From assembly GCA_963210315.1 (NCBI GenBank), contig OY723248.1, positions 636,727 to 700,726 of the forward strand: a stretch of 64,000 nt of DNA, in the 5' to 3' direction. The notes under the pieces are model-generated. The model saw only the letters and a list, made by a program, of their open reading frames with translations. It was not told where the DNA came from and made no database searches. The position numbers were made by a program, and so were the translations under genes. The stretch is from Rhynchopus euleeides (Eukaryota; Euglenozoa; Diplonemea; Diplonemida; Diplonemidae). Positions 1 to 10,495 of this stretch are shown here, in pieces (position 1 is the stretch's first letter; every line of letters starts with the position of its first letter).

Positions 1-3000
1 GCCGGCTGTGGACTGGCTCAGCCAGGTGTGCTTGGAGGCTGCGCATCACCGATTCAGTGGCAGGGTTCAGTTGGGCCCTCCTCGACAGGCCCGCCGCCAC
101 AGTTCCGCCGAGAGCCGTGAGGACCGTTGAGTTGGCAGCATGACCGCAATGCCAGGGCCCTTTGCCCACTTTCGTCACCATACTGCAGAGTCCTTTCAGC
201 GAGGCGGCTTTCCCTAGGATACTGCTCTGGAACACCGTGAGGTCCTGCTGGAGCTTCTGCCGCGAGGCCCCCAGCCTTTCAGCCTCATCCATCGCGGCGT
301 TGCTGAGGGCGTCAGCATCGGTGTTGGATTCCCTCTTCACATGCTCATACGTGAGAGTGAACCTCGGTTGGAGGTCCGCAGCCAGCGCGGACGTGCTGAG
401 GAAAAGAGGACGGAGGGCGGCATCCCGGCACAGGGATTCCCCTCGGAGCTGCCGCAGCACCACCTGGGAGTCGCCTCGCACTGTGACTGGGCCCTCAGGG
501 GCATCGCCCCTCTCGAGGAGGCGCAGGCCTGCTCGTAGCGCCTCGTACTCAGCAATGTTGTTGCTACGCACGTTCAGCAGCGGGAGCACTTTCTCTGAGA
601 CCTTGCAGCCGTCTTGGTACAGCACCGCCCCTGCCCCCGCCACAGCGAAGGGGGTGCCGTTGTCGCGCGCGCCACCGTCAAAGTACAGGGTGAGCCCCGG
701 GGCCGTGTCTGCAGGAATGCGCGGGCGGGCCTCCCTCGCACCCTTCTTATTCGGGTCCACGTGGGTAGGGGGGCGGATGCGGCGTGTCACGGTGTCTGGG
801 AGGGTGAGGCCCGTCGACAGCTCGAAGTCCACGGCTAGCTCCATCAGGGTCACAGTTTGCTCACCCCCCTGCGGTCCCCACTTCAGGCCCCTTAGCCAGT
901 CGCAGAGAGCCACCCACATGCCTGGGGGCCGCTTGCCCCACGTCTGCTTGACTTCGGATGGCGCCAGTGCAGGGATGCAGGCACTCTCGGGGGTGGGGGT
1001 GCTCCACTCCCAGGGGTAGACTGTAGTGCGGTGGTGGCGTACAGAGCGGTCGAGCAGCCCGTCCTTCTCCTGTCGCGCCGCCAAGACTGCGATGAAGTAG
1101 CGGTGCAGCTGCGCCACGGTGGTGATTCTGTCAGCAAAAGACATGGGCAGCGGCTGCTCGTTCTCCGGAACGCCGTATCTGTACACGGGCGCTACCCCAC
1201 ACTGGGCCAGGCATGCCGGCCAGGCAGTTCGGTCCCTCGCTGCTACGGGGTGTTTCTGGCGGACCGGCTCCCATGCCGCGCAGTCCCACCATAGGTGCGA
1301 CACCGTCTCCGGGGCCCCAGCTGTGCAGTACCGGCACACCTCCCCCAGGCCCGTGCGCCCTCGGGCAGGCACCGCCCCTGCAATGACAGAGCGGAGGAGG
1401 CCTCGCTGGTATCCCGTAATTGCGGCGCCCTCCCCCTCCAGGACGCAACGTGTCACCCTTCCGTCAATGCCGTGCTCTGCTCCTTGGAAGTCCTCTCTGC
1501 GTTCAGCCAGCTTCCCCGCCGTGGCGTTTCGCAGGGTTTGGCGGAGGTCGTGCGCGAAGATCGCCCAGGCGCTCGGCGTTGCTGCAACAGGGTCGAAGGT
1601 GACAGCGCGACCAGCCTCGTCCGTGTAGGCCAGGGTGGTCGCCGTACTCCAGCGCCATCCTATCCCTTGCAGGGCAGCCCAGAAGAGCGCAAGGGGGCCT
1701 GTCCCCTCAAGCCTCTCTTTGCTCCCCCATGCTTCCTCGGACAGCACCCTGCTGTGGCCCCACTTTTTGATCTGCTTGGCCCACGTGGTGATCTGCCGGT
1801 AGGGAGGAGCGATAGCGGGGTCCACCCGGTGCGCCTGATGGAGGACACACAGCACGATCTCTTGCGCTCTGCGTGGTGGGCCAGACCAGAGCGCGGCGAC
1901 GAAGAGGCCCCTCCATCGCCTGATGGCCTTGCTGTCCCAACGAGTTACGAGGGCATCGTAATACAGCCGTGCCCCCGCCGTCATCGCAGCCGCCTGCCCT
2001 TTCCATTGCACCGGCAGGGGCAGCGCTGAGGTTCTGCGGAGGTTCTGCTGCGCCCCCTCTTTCCGACGGGCGATGCGCTCGGACTGGGGCGCTGTGCGCC
2101 CTTCCCTGATCAGGCGCGCGTGCAGCATGGCCCCGAGACAGTCAAAGCTGTTGCGTTGCCGGAGGGGAGTGGCCTCGCCGTCCCTCGCCCGGTACATGAT
2201 CCGGAGCGGCCCGGGGGATGTTGAGAACACGTGGGACTTAATTTCTGCGCAAATAGCCATCCCGGTGTCGTGAGAGAAATCCGCAGAGTCGTTCACCACC
2301 TCTTGTAGGACCTCCGGACTGGAGGCTGTGGCGTACACATCGTCGACGAAGGATAGCGCCCTCGTGTCCTGCCGGTGTTCGACCATCCGCATCCACACAC
2401 CCACCAGCACGTTAATCAGCACGACACTGATGGGGCAGCCCTGCATGATGCCGTTGGTAGGCAGGAAGCCTTCTCCGATGGTGCCACTCGCCCGGAAGTG
2501 CCGCTGCATCGTCCTGTACGCTGCTCGCAGGGTGCGCAGGACACGGGTGTCGAATCCGAGCTCCGCAGCCAGGCGGAAGGTGAGGTCGATAGGCACCGTG
2601 TCGAAGCACTTCTTGAAGTCAAGGGCGACTCCGTGCAGCGGTCGCCCCGTGAGGTGGGCCTCTTCGATGCGTGCCGCCAGGTGCCAGATGAGGTCCTCTG
2701 CACCGTGGCCAGGCCGGCAGCCGTGCAGGTCCTCCGGTGCGATGGTCTCCAACCACTTCAGTGCCGGTTTCACCCGGATCGCTGCCCACACTCTATACAG
2801 CACAGGGGTGATACTGATGGGGCGCTGCGATAGAGGCTCGCCTGAGCTGCCAGGCTTGGGGATGAGGCAGATCATGGCATGCATTAACTGTTCCGGCCAC
2901 TCGCCCGATCGTTCGACCTCGTTGAACACCTCCGCAAAGAGCTTGAGGAGTTCGTGTGGGAGTTGTCTCAGTTCGTGGACCCTCCAGCCGTGCAGGCCCG

Positions 3001-5638
3001 GTGAGGTGGACGTGGACATCTTGGCCAGGGCCTTCCCGACGTCTTCTGCTGTGATGGTCTTGCACTCCATGTCAGCCGTCTCGGGGAGAAAGCGGAGGTA
3101 TCTCTGGCGGAAGGTGTCCCACCGGGGCTCGGGCGTTGTCGCGTACTTGCGGAAATATCCCCCCCACGCCGTGTCGCTTCTCAGCAGCTCGTCCGCCTCC
3201 TTGGGGCAGGCCGTGAAGGACCCATCTTCGCGCCGCATGAAGGTGGCTGGGGCGCAGAAACGATCTGCGAGGTACGCAAACACCTGCCCTGCCTCGTATG
3301 TCCAAGCCTTCTGCATCCTCGCCTTCCAGGTGCGGATTCTCGCTTCGCGGAGCCTGTCAAACATGCCCCTCTGCGACCCCTCCAAGACGATGAGGGCCTG
3401 CTCCAGAATCTCCAGGTCTGGCAGCTGCGAGGTTGTGTTCGCCAGCGCCGCTTGCAGCCCCTGGGGGAGGCCGCCCTCCCTTAGGCGCTTCTTCGCGGCG
3501 TTCCAGGCGTGCTCCTCCCCGTTCGTGAGGCCGTATGGTTTTTCTGCCTGCAGGCGTTTGAGGCCTTCTTTGACCAGGCATCGAATGTTCCCTAGCAGCC
3601 CGTCCTTCGCCCGGGTGTTCATGTCTCCTGCCCCCCGTGCAGAAGCGGGATGGTGCTTGGTAGCCGTCCGCGACCACTGCATACGGTAGCCCTCCGCCCT
3701 GCCCGTGTAGGCCGCTTCCTGTCTCTCCAGGTGGCCCACATGGACACGCTTCAGGAAGCGCTCGCCGCAGGTGGAAGCTCGGTGGAGGAGCTGCGCGGCC
3801 GTCGCTCCGTGACGTAGTTCCCCCTCTGCTAGTACGTCCTGCATCACCCCTCTTGCTGCAGCGTCCCCCAGCTTGGGCTTGCCCGCAGGGAAAGGGGTGG
3901 GGAGGATGCAGATCTTTTTGGGGCGGCGGAAGGCAGTGAGGTCCAGATCGACGAAGAGCGGGCAGTGTGTGGGTATGTTGTAGTCTCCCCGCTTTGCCAC
4001 CTCGACTCGACGCAGTGCCGGCGCTGCGCAGGGGTTCATTAGGCAGATGTCCAGCCGGGTGCCGTTCTCCGATGCCCAGCAGGTGTTCTGCACTCTCTGC
4101 TGTGCGAGGTCCGCATGCGTCGTCGCCGCGTCGACCCAGCCGCCCACCCGGCACGCCTGGGACAGGACAGCGCTGGTTTCTGGGTTGGTGTTCAGGTCCC
4201 CCATCAGCAGGACGGGCACCTGTCCCAAGCCAGCTGCGTGATCGAGCGTCTCTTGCAGGAGGGCTTCCCGCTGTTCGCCCACTTCGGACCCCGAGTGACC
4301 GTAGACGCACAGGATGTGAAGAGCCGTTTTGCCGTCTCCAATCGCTAGCACGACGTGTACCATGCGGGTGCTGTCGTAGAGCTTCTTTTCCTGCGTGGTC
4401 TTCGGCTGCACCACCTGTGCGACCAGGCCCTCCTTCACCATGACAGCCACGCCCCCGGGCTTCGTTTGTTCGCGGCCGTTCGCGCCTGCGACCCTGGGCA
4501 TGCCCTTGCCCCAGTGCATAGCCCAGCCGTGGGCTGCGAAGTAGCCATTGTGCGTGCCCTTGCTCGGGTCCGGCGTACGAGTTTCCTGCAGGGCCACAAC
4601 ATCCGCCTTCAGTCCCGCCACGTCGCCGAGGTGCGTTTGCAGCGACGTTACGTTAGCTGTCGCCACCCTGAGCACTCCGGGCGATGATAATTGGTGTGCA
4701 GGGCGCCTCAATCGCCGCAGGGGCGGCGGCGCCGTGGGTCCTTGGCTGGCTGAAGGTGCGCGCGCCCCGCCTGCAGCGGCTGGGGCGGGCGTGGGAAGAT
4801 CTGCAGGGATAGTCCACTGGTTTGCCGGCGTCGCAGCTAGCTCCCGGGCCAGGCTCAGGGGAAGGCGAAGCACATCGTAGTGGAAGGGCCTCCACGTAAG
4901 CCCCAGCACCTTGGCACCCTTCCCACACCGGGTCATGTATTGCTTGCTGTTGGAGGCGAGCAGCCACACCTGCGCATCCAGGACTTCTGCCGCAACCCGA
5001 AGTGTGGCCGCGTCCCCGTATGTCCCTAGACGCGTCTGTCTCTCGATGTAGTCGTCGTAGGATGCAGGAGCTTGCGGGTCGTCGTGGTCAGGCACATACG
5101 AGGCCCTGCGCTCTGCGTCTTGCCGCATGGATGTCGCCACCGCTGCACGCAACCCTTCTGCTGTCCACTCCGCGCACTGCTCTGCAAGGCCGGCGTACTG
5201 ACAGTTGCCATCCTTAGGCACTGGTACCCGGAGCGCCATCAGTCTCCTTGCAGCCTGCGTCAGCCACTGCTCGTCCTGCTCTATGGTGGAGGGGGAGTAC
5301 TCCTGTCCCCCCCCACGGAGGGGCCGGGGTTCTCCTGCCCCTGACGCCACATCTACGGGGTTCCAGCTCTCCGGGGCCGTTGTCTGGGTATCTCCTGCCC
5401 ACACGGCGGCTCGGCTGGGTCTAGGTGGGGTTGGGGGCGATGTTGGGGTTGGGGTTCTATTTGGTGTTCTATTTGGAGGTGTTTGTGTCGGCCCCGAGAC
5501 CTCCTGTTTCTCGGGGTGGGGCGCGGCTGGGGGCCCGGCGGCAAGTGTGCATCGTCCCCAGACATGGTCGGCACCCCGGCCAGGGGGAACATCGATCGCT
5601 TGCACGGGTCCTCCCCGCTGGCCGGGATGCCCGCCCCC
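1..5638 (-). CDS. Non-LTR retrotransposon ORF2: OTU protease, APE endonuclease, reverse transcriptase, RNase H (3' partial)
   Basis: Replication polyprotein, open without a stop from 5638 to the left edge (about 1,879 codons). Domains in order: a proline-rich linker; an OTU cysteine protease with the Cys in a PKDGNC motif at 5201-5218, a YGDAATL helix and the His in FHYD near 4881; an APE endonuclease starting near 4670 (ATANVTSL, then LQETR) with MGDLN at 4190-4204; a reverse transcriptase with CFDTVP near 2600-2620, GIMQGCPIS near 2440 and FVDD at 2339-2350; and RNase H with YFDGG at 671-685, an AEYEAL glutamate near 550, GDSQ near 460 and TDADALS near 320. The first ATG (5237-5239) lies only 7 codons before the OTU motif, while 133 further sense codons are open upstream, back to the ORF1 stop in the same frame. 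Readthrough or reinitiation is therefore possible. The 3' end is missing. Confidence 0.9.
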
Positions 5639-8023
5639 CTACTCCTCCTCTTGCTTCTGCGGGTAGGGAGTAAGGCGGTTGGAGCGGGGCCTCAGATACG
5701 CCGTGATGGAGGCCTGCCTGACCCTCCCGTTCCTGCTGGCTCCCGCCTCCCTACCCGGTGGGGCCTTATCCCCGGCATCCGCCGTGGGCGCTAGGTCTCT
5801 GAGAGGTGGGGCCGGCGGGGCGGGCTGGGCAGGCGGCGCCGGTGCTGCCGGCGGCACTGCTGCTGGCTGCGCAGGGGTAGGGGCAGCGTTCGCTGTTGCT
5901 GGTGTCTCGGGTGCCACGGGTGTCACTGGTTTGCTGTGTGAGTCCCCGGGCGGGGCAGGGGTGGAGGTGGAGGTGGAGGTGGTGGTGGAGGAGGAAGGGG
6001 TGGTGGCGGCGGCTGGGGGCGCTGGCGGGGCATCCATAGCCGGACCGGCCGCGGGCTTCGGCGGTGCCTTGCCCTTCGCCCCCTTGGACCCACTCCGCCC
6101 TCTCGTGTCGATGCCTAACTCCCGCTTCACCGTGCTTAGCATCTCCTGATGCTGCCGCTTCCGGCCCTCCTCTGCGTCGCGCACCCCCTCCAACAGTCCC
6201 TGCCAGCTCTGTCCGAGCTCGCTGGCCTGCTGTGACAGCTGGCGCTGCACCTTCTCGCCCTCCTCCCTTCCGGCCTGTTGGAGGCGCACCATCTGCGCTT
6301 CGCAGGCCTCCCGCAGCTCCCCACACACCTCGTCCAGCCGGCCCTGGAGGCGTGCCCCCTGCTCCACGGACGCCTGCGCCGACAGCTGCTGGGCGGCCGT
6401 GGCTTCCTTGCGCTGGGCTTCGCAGGAGGCCCGCAGGTCCTTCACCGCGACACCCAGGCGTTCCGTCTGCAGCCGCAGGTCGCACACCACGGCTTCCCCC
6501 TGCTGCGCCTCCCACGACTTGCGCAGCTCTGCCACCGCGGCGTCGAGGCGTCGCTGCTCCAGCGCGCGCTGGGCCTCGAGGTCCGCGCGGACCTTGTCGA
6601 CCTCCGCTTGGAGCTGCAGCGCCTGGAGGTGGGACAGGGGCTCCTGCTGACCCGCTGTTCCCTGCAGGCCTAGCATGGCCTTGCGCGCCTCGTGCAGGTC
6701 GGCTGCGAGGCCGTCCCGTTCCACCTGCGCCTGGCGGATCTGGGCGTCCCGCTGCGCAAGCTGGCCCCGCATGTCGTCTTCGAGGGCCTTGCGGCTGGCT
6801 TCCCAGCCCTTCCGCGCCGTAGCCATCTCTGCCGCGTGCGCACGGCCCTGCTCTTCCAGGCGGCTACCCATGCTGGCGAGCTCGGTCGCCACCCGCTGCA
6901 GGTCGGCGCCTGCTGCCGCCCCTTTCGCCCCCTGCTCCAGCACCCCGACCCGCTTGTGGAGGAGGGGGACGGCCTCGCCCAGCGACTGCTGGGCTTCTGC
7001 GACCTTGGCAAGGGACCCCTCCTGCCTCCGGAGGTGCACCTTCACTTCCTTCAGCTCCCGCGCTGCTTCCTGCGTGGGGGCGGTGGCGGGGGGGGAGGCG
7101 GGTTTGCGCTCTTGGAGGCGCTGCAGCAGGGTCGCCTGCTCCTCAAGCCGCTGCTCCTGGCGGCCGAGGCGATCCCCCACACGCTGCACGTGCAGCCCGT
7201 GCTCCTGCGCCTGGGAACCCAGCAGTTCCTGCAGCTGCGACACCTGCTGCGACGCCTGCTCAGCTAGGTTGTTGTGACCCAGCTGCAACTGCCCCACCTG
7301 CTCCTCCAACTGCTGGCGACGCGCGTCCTGCTCCTGCAGTAGGCGGCGCAGACCCAGCATCTCGGATTGCCAGGCCACACCATCACCCGCGGCGGTGTCG
7401 GGGGCGGTCGGCGCGGGGTCGTGGCCGAGCTCCCTCAGGCTCCCGGCGATCTTCTCCAGGTCCTTCTGGAGCCTGGTCACCCGCTGTTGCGCCTGCTGGG
7501 CGTGCTGCTTTGCTGCTGCTGCCGCACCGCCGCCTCGCCCGGTCCGTCCTACGGCGCCACTGGCCTGCGACTTCGCGGCCCTTCCCGCTCTCGCTGCGTC
7601 GGCGCGCTCCGCCTGGAGCCTCTCGCTGACGCTATCGTAGCGCCGCTTCAGGCGGGCTACATCCTCGGCCCTTTTCTTCGCGGCCGCCTCCTGCTGCTTC
7701 TGCTCCTCGAGGAGCAGCGTGTCCGTCAGGACCACCTCCTTCCCGTTGACCGTGAGGGTCCATGTGGGGGGGGAGCCGTGGGTGGGGGGGCGCTCGGCGG
7801 CGAGGACGGCGACGCCACCCTCTAATCCGTCCAGCACCGCATCCCAGTGGAGGTGCTGGAGGATGGCGCGCACGTGGGTGGCGCCGTAGAGGGGGGGGAG
7901 GGGCTGGAGCTCGTATCTGCGAGGCTCTGTAAATTCGAGGGGGGGCAGGGGGGCGGCCTGTTGGCCACCGGCCTGGGGACCGGTGTTACCGGAGGAGACC
8001 CCGTGGAGGTCGGCCTGTGACAT
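5639..8023 (-). CDS. Non-LTR retrotransposon ORF1, coiled-coil protein
   Basis: A 794-residue protein starting at ATG 8021-8023 (MSQADLHG). The frame is open further upstream, but that part has the look of pyrimidine-rich leader sequence, so I chose this start. The N-terminal ~110 residues are a small folded-looking segment. A very long Gln/Glu/Ala/Arg-rich coiled coil follows (about residues 120-660), then a Pro/Ala/Ser/Thr-rich tail ending in KQEEE. No CCHC knuckle or RRM was recognised. By position it is the ORF1 (RNA-binding/assembly) protein of the retrotransposon. The TAG stop at 5639-5641 is followed by GGG, and the same frame continues straight into ORF2, so a fused ORF1-ORF2 product by stop readthrough is conceivable. 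A host coiled-coil gene is unlikely because of this arrangement. Confidence 0.75.
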   Translation of the reverse strand: MSQADLHGVSSGNTGPQAGGQQAAPLPPLEFTEPRRYELQPLPPLYGATHVRAILQHLHWDAVLDGLEGGVAVLAAERPPTHGSPPTWTLTVNGKEVVLTDTLLLEEQKQQEAAAKKRAEDVARLKRRYDSVSERLQAERADAARAGRAAKSQASGAVGRTGRGGGAAAAAKQHAQQAQQRVTRLQKDLEKIAGSLRELGHDPAPTAPDTAAGDGVAWQSEMLGLRRLLQEQDARRQQLEEQVGQLQLGHNNLAEQASQQVSQLQELLGSQAQEHGLHVQRVGDRLGRQEQRLEEQATLLQRLQERKPASPPATAPTQEAARELKEVKVHLRRQEGSLAKVAEAQQSLGEAVPLLHKRVGVLEQGAKGAAAGADLQRVATELASMGSRLEEQGRAHAAEMATARKGWEASRKALEDDMRGQLAQRDAQIRQAQVERDGLAADLHEARKAMLGLQGTAGQQEPLSHLQALQLQAEVDKVRADLEAQRALEQRRLDAAVAELRKSWEAQQGEAVVCDLRLQTERLGVAVKDLRASCEAQRKEATAAQQLSAQASVEQGARLQGRLDEVCGELREACEAQMVRLQQAGREEGEKVQRQLSQQASELGQSWQGLLEGVRDAEEGRKRQHQEMLSTVKRELGIDTRGRSGSKGAKGKAPPKPAAGPAMDAPPAPPAAATTPSSSTTTSTSTSTPAPPGDSHSKPVTPVAPETPATANAAPTPAQPAAVPPAAPAPPAQPAPPAPPLRDLAPTADAGDKAPPGREAGASRNGRVRQASITAYLRPRSNRLTPYPQKQEEE

Positions 8024-10495
8024 TCTGCCCGTGTATCCCTCTCTCCTCCTGTGTGGGTGTGTGTGGGTGTAGGGTGTATGTTGTTCAGAAGAAGGGGCAG
8101 ACGACAATAATTGGTGGCGTGTTCTGGCAAATGGTGGTGGGAAAAAGATGGGAGTGCTTGGCAGTGGGGAGGGAGAGGACGTGTTTTGTGATGTGTTTGT
8201 TGCGTGAGGCAGTCTCCGCGTGTAGCTCCCCGGCACCTCCTGCATACGCAGTGTGTGATATGTGACGGCCAAAACAGGTTCTCTTCGCAACGCTACGCTA
8301 TTGCGTCCAAGAGAGAGAGTCCAATCCTTCAGTGTGGGGATGTGGGATGTGTGATTTGAAAGAATGTAGCGCGATGCGGTGTATGTTTCATGGGGGAAGA
8401 GGTGAACGGCCTCATCATCCGCACTGTTGCATCTGGTATCAAATGTAACTTGAATCTCAAAGCTTTGAATTGGCAGAAACCCGTATCCCAAAAGGCACGT
8501 TGTCTGTGAAACAGCGCCTCTTTTGGGCAGAGCTGGTGCCGAGTTTCTGGCCACGTTCCTGCCGCTGACCCCCACATCCTCCGGATCGTGATGCGAAGGG
8601 GGAAGGGTCACAAAAGGCAGAAACGATGGACGTTGCAGTGAAAACGCGCCTCTGTGTAGAACGTGGAAGGGGGGAAGGGGAGAAGCCATGAAGCGTATGC
8701 AGTAGACAAGCCATCCGGCTGTGTGGCTCAGGGAGCAGTGCAGAAAGGAAGACAATGGGACCCCGGAAATGCACCAAAAGCTGCACACACAAAGCTCACG
8801 CCCGTCCGCCCGCCCAGCCAGCCAGCCGCATGCGGCAGCTGGGATCTCGCGTCCTTTTCGTACGCAACCTTTCCAGGGTGTCGTTGAAAAGGGCGTTCAG
8901 GAATGGAAGAAGAACGTGGGTGTTTTCAACCATCCCATGTTGCAGGGCGGGTGGGAGGCGGGCGGAGCCGAAGTGTGCAGATGGGCAAGCATCCGGCGAT
9001 GAAAAACAACAGCAACAACAGCAAACAGCAAAGAAGAACGATGATGGTAAAATGCTAAACATGCAAACCACACATAGCTGTGACTGTTTTGGTTTTGTTC
9101 GTCGGTCCGTTAAACAGCGGGCGCGATACAGGCGCGCACACGCACCGGATCTCTCTACTTCGGACGTGCTTCGTTTTCAAGCGAAGGGTCCACGCAGGCG
9201 GTGCTGCTTCCCCTCCTCCTGACGCACGTGCGCAAATGCATGCATCACGCAAAAGAGATGCAACTATGTTGGTACTGGGTGGAGTCACCTGGTCTCCTTC
9301 GGCTGTTCACCTCCGGCAAGCGTACCCTCGACTGGGGCCCCAGGAATTGAAGAGAAGAGACAGAAGGGGGGCATTGTGGTGCGCGCGGGAAGAGGCAGGG
9401 GTGCAAGATGCCGGGGGTGCGAAAAACGTGATGTGCCTAGACACAGCACGAACTGGCCCACGCGGGCTCGCCCACACGCAGTGCGGGTTGGCCTGGGCAA
9501 GCCAGCCCTGTCCCGCATGCATCTTGCATCCTGCATCCCGCCTGCCGGCTGCTGGGGGAGGGATCAGCGGAGAGTAGGAGCTTTAGATACAACCGAGAAG
9601 CTGAATCACGGTCGGTGAGGGGGGGAGAAGTGCCGATGGCTGTGTTGGGAGAGGGTGGTGTGCAGCACCTGTATTCACAGAAGACAGCGTTTGCTGCATG
9701 CGCACGCAGAGCATGGGCTGCGTTAAGTTCCGTTCACCCAACACAGTCTCCAGCCTCCGCATGTGTTCTGTTCCCTGCATTCTTTTCGGGCTCACAATAC
9801 GTCTCGACGACGTCAACTGGGGGACCATTTAGCCAATGTTGGTTCCCACGCACACGCCCTTCTTTCCTATCTTTCCCATCACGCACGCCAAAACACGCGC
9901 AGGCAAAGAAGGAAGAATAGAAGGGCCATCGGAAGTACGCTGCGCCACACGCGGGGGGCGCAGGGGGGACGCCATGGAGTGAAGTGCGGGAAAAGGGGCA
10001 ACCAAAATAGAAGAAGGTTGCGCCTAAAATTAAGGCAAAATAGAGTCAAGGTGCACCGCATACATTCCTTTGAGTTTTGCATCGGAGTGGCGCAGCTACA
10101 AAACCCCGAAGGGAAGCAATCAACACCTTCCTTTGGCTTTCTTGTCGCGGGCGTTTTTTAGAAGCTGCTACAAGAACAGCGTGTAAAATACAGAAACAAC
10201 GTGGATTGAGGGCGGGGGGGGATATCAAACAAAAAAAGGACAAGGCTAAGGGCAGCCAAGCTGCCGGACAAAATATGCGGGGCGGCGCGCAACATCAGGC
10301 CTGCCGATGAGACGAGGTGCGAGGTGTGTCCCTGCAAGCTACACCTCGGTGTCAGAAATCCTCAGCTGCAGTCCTGCGTGCCACCACACCCCTCCTGTTC
10401 CCACCACCTGCCCTCCAGCGACCCGGCACCCAGCTCACCGACGGGGTGTCGGCCGCTGTTTGCTGCGCTTCTCTGCATAACGCAGCTCGCCCTAT
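8024..10495. other. Non-coding region upstream of the retrotransposon and downstream of the alpha-dioxygenase gene
   Basis: No convincing gene was seen. The part next to ORF1 (about 8024-8800) probably holds the element's 5' UTR. It includes a TG/GT-rich stretch at 8050-8080, which on the sense strand is a pyrimidine-rich ACACCC tract just before the ORF1 start. The rest has short CAA-rich (9005-9030) and C/T-rich runs, and the open frames show no recognisable domain. Confidence 0.5.

Larger units (their letters stand above)
1..8023 (-). mobile_element. Non-LTR (LINE-type) retrotransposon with OTU protease, 3' part cut by the window edge
   Basis: Read on the minus strand, this is a two-ORF non-LTR retrotransposon. 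ORF1 (5639-8023) is a coiled-coil protein. ORF2 (from 5638 to beyond base 1) encodes an OTU-type cysteine protease, an APE-type endonuclease, a reverse transcriptase and an RNase H in that order. No LTRs or tyrosine recombinase are seen. The reading frame is open throughout, so the copy may be young. The 3' end, poly-A tail and any restriction-like endonuclease lie outside the window, so the clade cannot be fixed. The combination OTU + APE + RT + RNase H recalls the Dualen/RandI group described from Chlamydomonas (from memory). The 5' UTR probably begins somewhere between 8024 and about 8.8 kb. Confidence 0.9.

Noticed and set aside
2328-3689. 453-codon plus-strand open frame
   Set aside because: It is the complement of the reverse transcriptase region of the non-LTR ORF2.
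8024-8788. Possible N-terminal extension of ORF1
   Set aside because: Open by frame, but Pro/Ser/His-rich and resembling pyrimidine-rich leader; MSQADLHG is the better start.
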